The notes under the pieces were generated by a model. It did not search any database. It had not been told where the DNA came from and saw only the letters and a program-made list of their open reading frames with translations. The position numbers and the translations under genes were made by a program. Below are positions 1 through 7,700 of a DNA stretch of 15,270 bases, piece after piece. The DNA lies in contig CAMBEY010000037.1 in the NCBI GenBank assembly GCA_945865705.1, positions 1 through 15,270 on the forward strand, read 5' to 3'. Positions within the stretch are counted from its first letter, which is position 1. The number at the start of each line of letters is the position of its first letter. The stretch comes from Candidatus Sulfopaludibacter sp. SbA3. Its GTDB lineage: Bacteria; Acidobacteriota; Terriglobia; 2-12-FULL-54-10.

Positions 1-2
1 AT

Positions 3-290
3 TACGTGGAAGTTCCTTTCGAAATTGAACTCGATGGAACCTACTATGACGTCATGCAGTTCTACGACCGTCTCGGACGCGTCGAGCGAATCACCAATGT
101 TTCGGACCTGAAGATGGGCGGTCTTCAGTCCGGCAGGATCGGTGGGCGATATGAAATTAGCCCGAATTCAACCGTATCGGCGATCTGCACAGTGATAACT
201 TTCTTTACCCGCGAAGATGTGCCGGAAACTGCTCCGGTCGCCGGGGCGCGAGGGCGCGCAGCGGCTCGTCCGCCAGCCGCGCGCAGATAA
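3..290 (+). CDS. pilO: Type IV pilus inner-membrane alignment protein PilO, C-terminal part (5' end outside window)
   Basis: Open from the left edge in frame with position 3 and closed by TAA at 288-290, so only about 95 C-terminal residues are seen. The conserved core reads VPFEIELDGTYYDVMQFYDR, followed by LGRVERITNVSDL. This matches the PilO ferredoxin-like C-terminal domain, where a strand, an F(x)LxxLxxLxRI helix and a further strand follow each other. The protein ends in a low-complexity Ala/Arg/Pro tail. PilO normally pairs with PilN in the inner membrane and links the cytoplasmic PilM ring to PilP and PilQ. The gene order pilO-pilP-pilQ downstream supports the call. A GTG at 6 is an internal valine codon, not a start. 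The N-terminal membrane helix and coiled coil would lie outside the window. Confidence 0.85.
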   Translation, partial: YVEVPFEIELDGTYYDVMQFYDRLGRVERITNVSDLKMGGLQSGRIGGRYEISPNSTVSAICTVITFFTREDVPETAPVAGARGRAAARPPAARR

Positions 291-311
291 TATTAGGAGG
301 CCGTGATCGAT

Positions 312-911
312 ATGAAGGCCAAGACCGGACGAATTTTTGCAACCCCTGTCATGACCATTGCCATGACCATCGTGGCGGGCGTGTCCTCCATCATGCTGGC
401 AGGGAACGCGCTGGAAATGAAATTGCTGGCCCAGGCTCAGACCACCGGTGGACAGGCGCGAGCGGCGCAGGGACAGGCAGCGCAGGCTCGTGGCGGAGCA
501 GCCGCCACGCCAGCTTCGCCCCGTCCAGCAACACAGGCGGCTCCGGATCCGACCAGTCCGGTGGGGGCGACCGCAGCGCCTGTCCGCCCGCCTCGCCGGG
601 ACCCCTTTCGTCCATTGGTCTCCAACAAGAAAGTGGGAGAGATCTTACCCGCACGTCTTCCCGCTGGCAAGGCGGGATTGGTGATCGGGCAGCTCGTTGT
701 GCAGGGCATTGTTCGCAACATTGATGGGAAATGGGTGGCTGTGGTCGACAACAAGACCAAGCGCTCATATTTTCTTTACGTACGGGATGAATTGTACAAC
801 GGTGTGGTCACCAACATTACGTCCGAAAGCGTAACGTTTGAAGAGCGTTCCGTGGATGCTGCCGGCAGGACACGCTCGCGCGAAGTGGTCAAGCGGATTG
901 GCGGAGTATAG
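312..911 (+). CDS. pilP: Type IV pilus assembly protein PilP
   Basis: A 199-residue protein following pilO by 21 bases. An AGGAGG at 295-300 lies 11 bases before ATG 312. A GTG at 303 in the same frame is only 2 bases from it, so ATG is preferred. A hydrophobic segment (about residues 12-32) is followed by a long Ala/Gln/Gly/Pro linker (about 42-93). The RRDPFRP motif (about 95-101) typical of PilP comes next, then a small beta domain (about 123-195) with VQGIVRNIDGKWVAVV. PilP bridges the PilN/PilO inner-membrane complex to the PilQ secretin in the periplasm. Unlike many characterised PilP proteins it has no cysteine at all, so it cannot be a lipoprotein. It is probably held by an uncleaved N-terminal helix or secreted after cleavage. 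Its position directly upstream of pilQ supports the assignment. Confidence 0.88.
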   Translation: MKAKTGRIFATPVMTIAMTIVAGVSSIMLAGNALEMKLLAQAQTTGGQARAAQGQAAQARGGAAATPASPRPATQAAPDPTSPVGATAAPVRPPRRDPFRPLVSNKKVGEILPARLPAGKAGLVIGQLVVQGIVRNIDGKWVAVVDNKTKRSYFLYVRDELYNGVVTNITSESVTFEERSVDAAGRTRSREVVKRIGGV

Positions 912-1043
912 AAATCGCAGTAAGTCGCAGGTTTGAGTTAAGCCTGTAGTTATGCAAATCGGCCGGAGCAGGTTGCCAACGGCGCGGAGGCCAGCGAAAT
1001 TATGAAGATCGATGCAATTAAAGCCACGCAGGGAGATACATTG

Positions 1044-3656
1044 ATGAAGTATCGAGGTGGGTTTTTCCTCTTGCTCGTGATGAGCGTGCTCGCGGCCTCG
1101 ACTGCGGCCCCGACCGCGGCCTTTGCCGCTGGTTCGGCGTCAGGAAAGCTGCTGGGGTTGAAGACTGCCGTGGATGCGCAGGCAACCACCATCACGCTGC
1201 AGTTGCCTTCGTCGGTTTCGTTCACTCCGTCGCAGGTGAGCCCCAAGCTCTACCTGTTGGACTTATCCGGAGTCTCGACCGATCTGTCAGCGGATAGCCA
1301 ACGTGTCCAATCCCCGCTGGTAAATAGCTACCGTGTATTCTCGTATCAAGGGGCAGACAGCATGCCTCATGTCGGCGTCGAGTTGACCCTCAAGGAAGAA
1401 GCTGAAATTACGCCGCGCAAAATAGCCGGGGGGGTGCAGGTTCGGGTGATGAAATCTTCGGCGCGTGCGGGACGCACGATGCCGGCCCCGGTGAGCGCGG
1501 CGATCCCAGCCAGCCAGCTGGCTTCCAAAGTATCGGTCGAACCGATTGAAGTAAGCGCGAACACTTTGGTTACTTTACGGGAAGTTTCCGTCATTCAGCC
1601 GGAGAACGGCGAGGGCCTCGAAGTGGAGATCATTGCTGATGGCGCGATGACCTTTAAGACGATGAAGCTGTCAAATCCGGACCGTCTTGTTCTCGATCTG
1701 CCCAATACGATCAACCGGATCAAGCAATCCGAGTTGGCGGTGGGCACCACGCCTTTGCAGACCGTGCGTATTGCGCAGTACAAGAGCAAGCCACCGATGG
1801 CCCGTGTGGTAATGGACCTGGATGGAAAAGTAACATTCGATATTCGCAAGGAAGCCACGGGACTGGTTGTGGCCCTGCGATCAGCGGCGGTCGGCGCGGT
1901 TAGTCAGACATCCGTGACACCCTTGAAGGCTGCCTCAGTTGAGCCTGCCGCGAAGACAGAAAACACCGCGAAGCAGACATCCGAAACTAAAATTGAACAT
2001 GCGAACTCTCAGCCTGAGCCGTTGCTGGTGGCTTCTAGCAACGGTGCTGGTGTCGGTGCCGCTACGGCTGGAGACTCTCATTCATCCACGCCCTTGGCAT
2101 GGCATGCCGAACCAATGAACGCTCCAGCGAAGGCTGTGGTGAATGCTTCAGCGAAAGCTCAAGATGTTCCCGCCAACTTCGCCGAGACGGTGATGAAACC
2201 TGCTCCGGCCATGGCGATCTCGGTGCCTGGCAACACGGACAGCGTCGCTGGGGAGCAGTCCGGATTGGTCTTGATGGCACAGCGCGCTGCGCAGCCTTCC
2301 GTACTCATGGCCCAGGCTGCGCCCGCCCGCCCGGCGCCAGCGGCAGCTTCTTCCGCTGTTCGGACTCCCGATTATACAGGTGAGCCGATTTCATTGAATC
2401 TGAAGGACGTGGATTTGAAGGATTTCTTTCGGCTAATGCACGAGGTAAGCAACCTGAACATTGTGCTCGATCCCGCCGTGGCTGGAATGGTGACGATCGT
2501 GCTGGATGAAGTTCCCTGGGATCAGGCCATGGATGTCGTTCTGCGCAACAATCAGCTCGGTAAGGAAGTAACCGGAAATGTTGTGCGTATCGCCAAGCTC
2601 TCGACGATTGAAGCCGAAAAAAGGCAACAGGAAACCTTGGCCAGGGCTAGTCAGCAAGCCGAGCCCACGGATACTGTTACGCGCACACTGAGCTATGCGC
2701 GGGCGGCCGATCTAATCACTCCCTTAAAGCGCTTTCTGAGCGCTCGTGGCGATCTGGTGGCTGATCCGCGCACCAACACCCTGATCATCACCGACATTGC
2801 CGAGGCCATCACCCGCGTCGATCGCCTGATTTCTGGACTCGACCGCAAAACGCAGCAGGTGGAAATCGAAGCTCGCATCGTGGCGGCCAGCCGCTCGTTT
2901 GCCCGCGACATTGGTTCGCAATTGGCGGCCTCCGGATTGAGCGGAAATGTGGTGCTAGGCGGCGCCGGCGTTGTCGGTGCCAGCCCCGTGTCACGGGGTA
3001 CTACGCCACCGCTCTTTATTGGAACGCCTCCCGACCCTCCGGCTCCCGGCGAGGCACCTAAGTTCGCCAACGTTGCCCAGCCATTAGCCGTTAATCTTGG
3101 GGCGGTGGGTGCCACCTCCGGATTCAGTTTCCTGTTGAGTGGCGGCAGCAATTTTGCGCTGGACGCCATTATTACCGCAGCGGAAGGACGAGGCTTGGGC
3201 AAGCTGCTCTCCCGTCCGAAGATCATCACGCAGAACAACGTGGAAGCCACGGTGGAGCAGGGCGTGCGCATCCCCATCCAGACCAACGTTAATAACACGA
3301 TCGCAGTGCAATATACGGATGCGACGCTGCGCCTGACCGTTACTCCGCAGATCACCGCGGAGGGAACGATCTTCCTGAAGGCTGAAATCGAAAACACTTC
3401 GATCAACGACGGTATCCCGCGTATCTTGGGTATCCCTGCCTTGAACACCCAGGCAGCCAACACCGAGGTCCTGGTCAGTGATGGCGGCACGGTGTTCTTT
3501 GGCGGCATCATCCAAACCACCAATGCGCTGACTGAGCAGGAAGTCCCGCTGCTGGGAAGCATCCCGCTGGTGGGCAATTTGTTCAAGCGCAAGTTCACCC
3601 GCAGCCAGACTGACGAACTGCTCTTCTTCATCACTCCTAAGATCGTTCAAGGGTAA
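1044..3656 (+). CDS. pilQ: Type IV pilus outer-membrane secretin PilQ
   Basis: An 870-residue secretin that forms the outer-membrane pore through which the pilus passes. Start ATG 1044 has GGGAG at 1031-1035 with an 8-base spacer and gives a clean signal peptide (KYR, then a hydrophobic core, cleavage near residue 28). An in-frame ATG at 1002 with GGAGG at 986-990 is the alternative (884 residues). Visible domains are two AMIN-type beta domains (about 46-135 and 180-278), which often bind peptidoglycan, and a long Ala/Pro/Ser/Thr-rich linker (about 285-445). After these come a secretin/TonB N-terminal domain (ISLNLKDVDLKDFFRLMHE, about 448-520), an N1-type domain (about 545-600) and the secretin barrel (about 605-868). 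The barrel carries LLSRPKIITQNN and ends in IPLVGNLFKRK and ELLFFITPKIV, the classic secretin signature. It is the last gene of the pilus cluster and is followed by an intrinsic terminator. Confidence 0.95.
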   Translation: MKYRGGFFLLLVMSVLAASTAAPTAAFAAGSASGKLLGLKTAVDAQATTITLQLPSSVSFTPSQVSPKLYLLDLSGVSTDLSADSQRVQSPLVNSYRVFSYQGADSMPHVGVELTLKEEAEITPRKIAGGVQVRVMKSSARAGRTMPAPVSAAIPASQLASKVSVEPIEVSANTLVTLREVSVIQPENGEGLEVEIIADGAMTFKTMKLSNPDRLVLDLPNTINRIKQSELAVGTTPLQTVRIAQYKSKPPMARVVMDLDGKVTFDIRKEATGLVVALRSAAVGAVSQTSVTPLKAASVEPAAKTENTAKQTSETKIEHANSQPEPLLVASSNGAGVGAATAGDSHSSTPLAWHAEPMNAPAKAVVNASAKAQDVPANFAETVMKPAPAMAISVPGNTDSVAGEQSGLVLMAQRAAQPSVLMAQAAPARPAPAAASSAVRTPDYTGEPISLNLKDVDLKDFFRLMHEVSNLNIVLDPAVAGMVTIVLDEVPWDQAMDVVLRNNQLGKEVTGNVVRIAKLSTIEAEKRQQETLARASQQAEPTDTVTRTLSYARAADLITPLKRFLSARGDLVADPRTNTLIITDIAEAITRVDRLISGLDRKTQQVEIEARIVAASRSFARDIGSQLAASGLSGNVVLGGAGVVGASPVSRGTTPPLFIGTPPDPPAPGEAPKFANVAQPLAVNLGAVGATSGFSFLLSGGSNFALDAIITAAEGRGLGKLLSRPKIITQNNVEATVEQGVRIPIQTNVNNTIAVQYTDATLRLTVTPQITAEGTIFLKAEIENTSINDGIPRILGIPALNTQAANTEVLVSDGGTVFFGGIIQTTNALTEQEVPLLGSIPLVGNLFKRKFTRSQTDELLFFITPKIVQG

Positions 3657-3678
3657 TCTACTCTTACTCTTGCTCCTT

Positions 3679-3713
3679 GCAAGGACTCCCAGCCCGGGAG
3701 TCCTTGCCTTTTT
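3679..3713 (+). terminator. Rho-independent terminator after pilQ
   Basis: A perfect 12-bp stem, GCAAGGACTCCC (3679-3690) pairing with GGGAGTCCTTGC (3696-3707), has a 5-base loop AGCCC and is followed by C and TTTTT (3709-3713). It lies 22 bases after the pilQ stop. It should end the pilus transcript and separate it from the pepP-accBC-thiE group. Confidence 0.88.
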
Positions 3714-3774
3714 CAGGAGGAAAGCTATTTCTTCTAAATCCATTGCAGGCAAATCCGGAATCAGCGCTCAAAAG

Positions 3775-3808
3775 GGGACAGCCGCGCCTCATTCTGCGCG
3801 GCTGTCCC
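3775..3808. repeat. 13-bp inverted repeat upstream of the peptidase gene
   Basis: GGGACAGCCGCGC (3775-3787) is perfectly complementary to GCGCGGCTGTCCC (3796-3808), with an 8-base loop. No T-tract follows, so it is not a standard terminator. It sits 2 bases before the in-frame TTG at 3811. It could be a leader hairpin over the start of the peptidase gene, or a REP-like palindrome. If translation begins upstream at ATT 3727 it would instead be coding. Its role is not known. Confidence 0.6.
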
Positions 3809-3810
3809 GC

Positions 3811-4881
3811 TTGCGCCAGAGAATGCAGGTCGCGCGGCTCGATTCGTTGTTGGTTAGCGCACTGCCCAATGTGCAGTATCTGACTGGGTTTACAGGCAGC
3901 TCTGGATCCTTGCTGTTGACGCCTGCACTGGCGTCTTTCTTTACAGATTCACGCTACGACCTGCAATCACACTCCGAAGTAAAGTGTGCCCAGGTGATCA
4001 TCGGCAAAGGGGATGCGGTGATGGCCGCCGCTCGATGGGGCAGCGCGAAACAGCTAGGCCGAGTGGGCTATGACAGCGGTGCCCTCTCCGTTGACCAGTT
4101 TGGAAAGTTGCGAGAGGTATTCGCGGGTGCCGGAAGCGCGAGTAAGGCTAAAACACGGTTGGTCTCCGCCGCGGGGCATGTGGAAGCACTGCGCATGGTC
4201 AAAGACGCCGATGAAATTGAATTGATACGCAAGGCTGTGCATCTGGGTTCGCGCTGCTTTGAGGAGACGCTGCTCCTGCTGAAAAATGGCGTCACAGAAA
4301 CCGAATTGGCGGCCGAGATAGAATATCGGATGCGGCTCTATGGTGGTGAAAAAACAGCCTTTGAGACCATTATCGCATTTGGAGATCGGACCGCGCTGCC
4401 GCACGCACGACCAACCTCTCGTCGGCTCAAACCAAATGAATTCGTACTATTCGACCTCGGTGTTATACTGTCCGGGTACTGTAGCGACATGACCCGAACC
4501 GTCTTCTGGGGCAAGGCTCCAGCGAAGGCCAAGGCCATGTACAAGGCGGTTTTGGAATCCCAATTGGCCTCCGAAAATTCGGTTCGCGCGGGGATTGATT
4601 GTGGGACGGTGGACCGGGCAGCGCGGCGGGTTCTTGAAAAGCGAGGATTTGGCCGTTACTTTACCCACAGCACCGGCCACGGTTTGGGAATTGAGGTACA
4701 CGAAAACCCCCGTGTGGCTGCCAAGCAATCCGCTGTTTTGGAAGAAGGAATGGCCATTACCATCGAGCCGGGTGCCTATATTCCCGGCGTTGGTGGTGTC
4801 AGAATTGAAGATGTGGTGATTGTCCGGAAAAATCACGGAGAAGTATTAACGCAAACTGCCAAGAGTCTTCTCGAACTGTAG
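3811..4881 (+). CDS. pepP: M24B-family aminopeptidase P (Xaa-Pro aminopeptidase-like)
   Basis: A cytoplasmic metallopeptidase that removes an N-terminal residue preceding proline. All five metal ligands of the pita-bread fold are present: D215 (VLFDLG), D226 (CSDMTRT), H290 (STGHGLG), E319 (TIEPGAY) and E333 (VRIEDVV). Also present are PHARPT and the N-terminal creatinase-like domain with NVQYLTGFTGSSGS. Length from TTG 3811 is 356 residues, close to short Xaa-Pro dipeptidases such as B. subtilis YqhT. The start is unsettled. TTG 3811 and ATG 3823 lack a convincing Shine-Dalgarno, whereas a perfect AGGAGG (3715-3720) precedes an in-frame ATT at 3727. The frame stays open back to a TTG at 3670, but that would run through the pilQ terminator. 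The gene lies just upstream of accB-accC, where pepP is often found. Exact substrate specificity cannot be read from the sequence. Confidence 0.88.
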   Translation: MRQRMQVARLDSLLVSALPNVQYLTGFTGSSGSLLLTPALASFFTDSRYDLQSHSEVKCAQVIIGKGDAVMAAARWGSAKQLGRVGYDSGALSVDQFGKLREVFAGAGSASKAKTRLVSAAGHVEALRMVKDADEIELIRKAVHLGSRCFEETLLLLKNGVTETELAAEIEYRMRLYGGEKTAFETIIAFGDRTALPHARPTSRRLKPNEFVLFDLGVILSGYCSDMTRTVFWGKAPAKAKAMYKAVLESQLASENSVRAGIDCGTVDRAARRVLEKRGFGRYFTHSTGHGLGIEVHENPRVAAKQSAVLEEGMAITIEPGAYIPGVGGVRIEDVVIVRKNHGEVLTQTAKSLLEL

Positions 4882-4947
4882 GCCGGACTGTGGTATTTTC
4901 CGCCCTGCCGTACTGGGCCGCATGGCAGAATTACCTAGAAGAGTTCC

Positions 4948-5502
4948 ATGAACCTTAAAGAAATACGCGACATCGTTGAGTTGATAACGGAAAAGGGCAT
5001 CGCGGAGTTTGAATTGGAGCGCTCCGGTTTCCGTATCAAGATAAGCCGTCGGGCTGCACCTGCGGCCGGAGATCCAGTCTTCTGGCAGGCCCAGACCCCC
5101 ATGGGGATGTCGGGGATGCCATCCGCGCCACCGCCGAACGCTCAGGCCGGGCCCACCGTCGGCGCGGGTGCCCGCAACACACTGCCGACTCCGCCGCCCT
5201 CGATGGTCCCAGGCGGGGGAAGCTCCTCGACCACGTCGGAGGAAGTTCAGACCATCAAGTCGCCCATGGTGGGGTCGTACTACTCGGCTCCAGCGGTCGG
5301 CGCGCCGCCTTTTGTCGAGCCCGGCATTCGTGTGCGCGTTGGTCAGGTACTCTGCATCATTGAGGCTATGAAGCTGATGAACGAGATTGAGTCCGAGATC
5401 GAGGGCGAAGTAGTGAAGTGCTACGTCGAGAATGGGCAGCCCGTTGAGTTCGGACAGCCTCTCTTTGACATTCGGCCATATGCCTCTGGTCGTAAACGCT
5501 AG
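4948..5502 (+). CDS. accB: Acetyl-CoA carboxylase biotin carboxyl carrier protein
   Basis: A 184-residue BCCP, the biotinylated subunit of acetyl-CoA carboxylase in the first committed step of fatty-acid synthesis. The N-terminal helix MNLKEIRDIVELI and LERSGFRIKI are typical of AccB. A Pro/Ala/Gly-rich flexible linker spans about residues 36-98, and the biotinyl domain runs from about 102 to 178. The EAMKLMNEI motif puts the biotin-accepting lysine at K142, and the thumb region and PLFDI end are intact. It follows the peptidase gene by 66 bases with only a weak AGAAG-type ribosome site. In many bacteria efp lies between pepP and accB; here there is no room for it. accC follows after 99 bases, and the two products would form the biotin carboxylase half of the enzyme. 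Confidence 0.95.
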   Translation: MNLKEIRDIVELITEKGIAEFELERSGFRIKISRRAAPAAGDPVFWQAQTPMGMSGMPSAPPPNAQAGPTVGAGARNTLPTPPPSMVPGGGSSSTTSEEVQTIKSPMVGSYYSAPAVGAPPFVEPGIRVRVGQVLCIIEAMKLMNEIESEIEGEVVKCYVENGQPVEFGQPLFDIRPYASGRKR

Positions 5503-5601
5503 AAAAGTTTGCAGCAGTAGAAGTTGAATTCCAGAATGGAGCATTGGCAGCATCGTAGCAACCCAGGCCGTCCGCACCGGCCCTGAGCGATACTCAAACC
5601 G

Positions 5602-6963
5602 ATGTTTAACAAAGTATTAGTGGCCAATCGCGGGGAGATTGCTCTCCGTGTAATCAATGCCTGCAAGGAACTGGGCATTCCTACCGTCGCGGTTTATGCC
5701 GAGCCGGACGCCCAATCCCTGCATGTTCGCTTCGCCGATGAAGCCGTGTGCATCGGACCGGCCAATCCCACCTCCAGCTATCTCAACATCCCCAGTGTCA
5801 TCAGTGCCGCCGAGATCACTCGGGCCGACGCGATTCACCCCGGCTATGGATTCCTCGCTGAAAATCCCAGCTTCGCCGATGTTTGCGATGCTTGCGGAAT
5901 CACCTTTATCGGTCCCTCGCCGGAGATCATCCGATTGAGCGCCGACAAATGTAAGACACGTCGCCGCATGGAGTCGCTCGGCATCTGTATTCTTCCCGGC
6001 TCGGATGGCGCGGTGGGGACGGTCGAGGAAGCGGCTGAATGGGCGGGGCGTATCGGCTATCCCGTGCTGATCAAACCGCTCTCCGGTGCGGGCGGCTTTG
6101 GCATGAGCGCTGCCACCTCAGCAGATGAACTGGAGTCCGCGTTCGAGACGGCCCGCCGCGAATCGCAGGCCGCCTTTGGTTGCGACGAAGTTTTTGTCGA
6201 AAAGTTGATTTCCAACGCGCGACACATTGAGTTTCAAGTTCTGGTCGATCAGCATGGATCAGCCATCAGCCTGGGGGAACGGGAGTGCAGCATTCAGCGC
6301 CGTCATCAGAAAATTGTCGAGGAGAGCCCCTCGCCCGCGCTGGACGCGGCGAAGCGAGAGGAAGTGGGCCGGGCCGTTGAACGAATCATGACGGAAATCG
6401 GTTACACCAACCTCGGCAGCATCGAGTTTCTGATGGATGAACAGGGCTGCCTTTATTTTCTGGAGATGACTTCCAGCATTCAGCTTGAGCATCCCGTAAC
6501 CGAGATGGTTACCGGAATCGACCTGGTCAAGAGCCAGATTCTGGTGGCGACCGGCGCGCCGCTTGGGGATATTATCTGCAAGCCCATCAAGCTTCGCGGC
6601 CACAGCATTGAGTGCTGCATCCATGCCGAGAACCCCACGGATTTCATGCCGTCCTCAGGCAAGATTCAGGCGTTCAATGTTCCCGGTGGGACCGGCGTGC
6701 GGGCGGACCTGGCATGCTATTACGAATGCGTCATTCAACCTGGTTCTGATCCATTGATTGCCAAACTAATCGTTCACGGCAGCAATCGCGGAGAGGCGCT
6801 GCAGCGTATGTCTCGCGCTCTGGAGATGTTCATCATTGAGGGAGTGCAAACTTCTCTGCCGCTGCATCGCCGCATCCTCGCGGACCCGGCGTTTCGGTCG
6901 GGCCGCTATAATGAAAATCTGCTGGATCGTTTCTGCGCCAAGCCATCACTGATCCGGCAATAG
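5602..6963 (+). CDS. accC: Biotin carboxylase subunit AccC homologue with altered catalytic residues
   Basis: A 453-residue ATP-grasp protein, the same length as biotin carboxylase, which carboxylates BCCP-biotin using ATP and bicarbonate. It aligns almost gaplessly to E. coli AccC from memory. NRGEIALRV, AIHPGYGFLAEN, the ATP lysines K116 and K158, QRRHQKIVEE, E275 and E288 are kept. Several normally invariant positions differ. EMNTRIQVEHP is EMTSSIQLEHP, so E. coli N290 becomes T and R292 becomes S. ECRINAEDP is ECCIHAENP, so R338 becomes C339. The glycine-rich loop loses its arginine (SGAGGFGM), and PPYYDSMI becomes QPGSDPLI. Q294 and the catalytic base E296 are retained. The frame is intact, so this is not a decayed gene. 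It may be a divergent or non-catalytic paralogue, with a canonical accC elsewhere. No strong ribosome site is seen. It lies 99 bases after accB. Confidence 0.88.
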   Translation: MFNKVLVANRGEIALRVINACKELGIPTVAVYAEPDAQSLHVRFADEAVCIGPANPTSSYLNIPSVISAAEITRADAIHPGYGFLAENPSFADVCDACGITFIGPSPEIIRLSADKCKTRRRMESLGICILPGSDGAVGTVEEAAEWAGRIGYPVLIKPLSGAGGFGMSAATSADELESAFETARRESQAAFGCDEVFVEKLISNARHIEFQVLVDQHGSAISLGERECSIQRRHQKIVEESPSPALDAAKREEVGRAVERIMTEIGYTNLGSIEFLMDEQGCLYFLEMTSSIQLEHPVTEMVTGIDLVKSQILVATGAPLGDIICKPIKLRGHSIECCIHAENPTDFMPSSGKIQAFNVPGGTGVRADLACYYECVIQPGSDPLIAKLIVHGSNRGEALQRMSRALEMFIIEGVQTSLPLHRRILADPAFRSGRYNENLLDRFCAKPSLIRQ

Positions 6964-7003
6964 TTTTTGTTGGTAGCTCCTGTCCTTAACGGTCATCAAT
7001 CCA

Positions 7004-7669
7004 TTGGAAATCCTTCTATCATCCATCGCCGTTGCCTTCCGCGCTGCCCCTGTCTACGCGATTTACGATACGCAATCGGGACCCGCGCTTCCCGCCAGGG
7101 AGATAGTTAGCGCCTGGCTGCGGGCCGGCATTCGCGTGATTCAGTATCGCCACAAAGATACGTTGCGGAGAATCCATTTCGAGGAATGCCAGGAATTATC
7201 GGAGCTTGTTCATCGGGAGGGTGGGATATTCATCGTCGATGATCGCGCTGATCTGGCTCTATTCAGCAATGCTGATGGCGTCCACCTGGGACAGGACGAT
7301 CTTCCGCCGGATGCCGCAAGGAAATTGTTGCCCACCCCGGCGATTATAGGATTCTCAACTCACAATCTCCTGCAGATCCGGGAAGCTGCTGCGATGCCCA
7401 TCGATTACCTGGCCGTTGGCCCCGTATATGCAACGGCGACCAAAGCGAACCCTGATCCGGTCGTGGGAACTGGGTTGGTGAAAGAAGCGCGCAAGCTGAC
7501 CGATCTTCCCTTGGTCGCTATTGGCGGAATGGGGGGAGCTAACGCCTCGTCTGTACTGAAGGCGGGAGCGGATGCGGTGGCCGTTATCAGCGGGCTCGTT
7601 GTTAATTGCCGAACTACTGGGGAATTGGAGACCCAGGCGAGAGAGATTCTCACCAGTTTGCGGACTTGA
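7004..7669 (+). CDS. thiE: Thiamine phosphate synthase
   Basis: A 221-residue TIM-barrel enzyme that joins HMP-pyrophosphate and the thiazole phosphate to give thiamine monophosphate. Ordered motifs match the family. VIQYRHKD (about 45-52) is the pyrophosphate-binding strand, FIVDDRADLAL (76-86) is followed by DGVHLGQDDLP (91-101), and IIGFSTHN lies at 114-121. DYLAVGPVYATATK (134-147) holds the phosphate loop, and LVAIGGM with GADAVAVISGL closes the barrel. The usual Asn-Asp of the second motif is Asp-Asp here. Start TTG 7004 is the only reasonable in-frame start before the conserved VYAIYD strand, with no clear Shine-Dalgarno. It begins 40 bases after accC and is probably co-transcribed with it. 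It converges with the next gene, leaving only 31 bases between the two stops. Confidence 0.93.
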   Translation: MEILLSSIAVAFRAAPVYAIYDTQSGPALPAREIVSAWLRAGIRVIQYRHKDTLRRIHFEECQELSELVHREGGIFIVDDRADLALFSNADGVHLGQDDLPPDAARKLLPTPAIIGFSTHNLLQIREAAAMPIDYLAVGPVYATATKANPDPVVGTGLVKEARKLTDLPLVAIGGMGGANASSVLKAGADAVAVISGLVVNCRTTGELETQAREILTSLRT

Positions 7670-7700
7670 TTAACAGCTACGATCGCTTATCGGGGCTGGA

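Noticed and set aside
1890..2390. Repetitive-looking Ala/Pro/Ser-rich part of pilQ considered as tandem repeats
   Set aside because: There is no regular period; it is a low-complexity linker typical between AMIN and secretin domains.
2693..3634. 313-residue open frame on the complement of pilQ
   Set aside because: It is wholly antisense to the conserved secretin domain, low in recognisable motifs, and explained by GC-rich codon bias.
3670..3726. Extension of the peptidase gene to TTG 3670
   Set aside because: Translation would run through the pilQ terminator stem, and no ribosome site precedes it.
3084..3752. 222-residue complement frame across the pilQ end and terminator
   Set aside because: It crosses the strong intrinsic terminator and the secretin signature, with no recognisable motif.
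5503..5601. 99-base accB-accC spacer considered as an RNA gene or riboswitch
   Set aside because: No cloverleaf, strong hairpin or known aptamer pattern is visible.
6964..7003. Possible TPP riboswitch upstream of thiE
   Set aside because: The gap is only 40 bases and lacks the conserved CUGAGA and ACCUGA elements.
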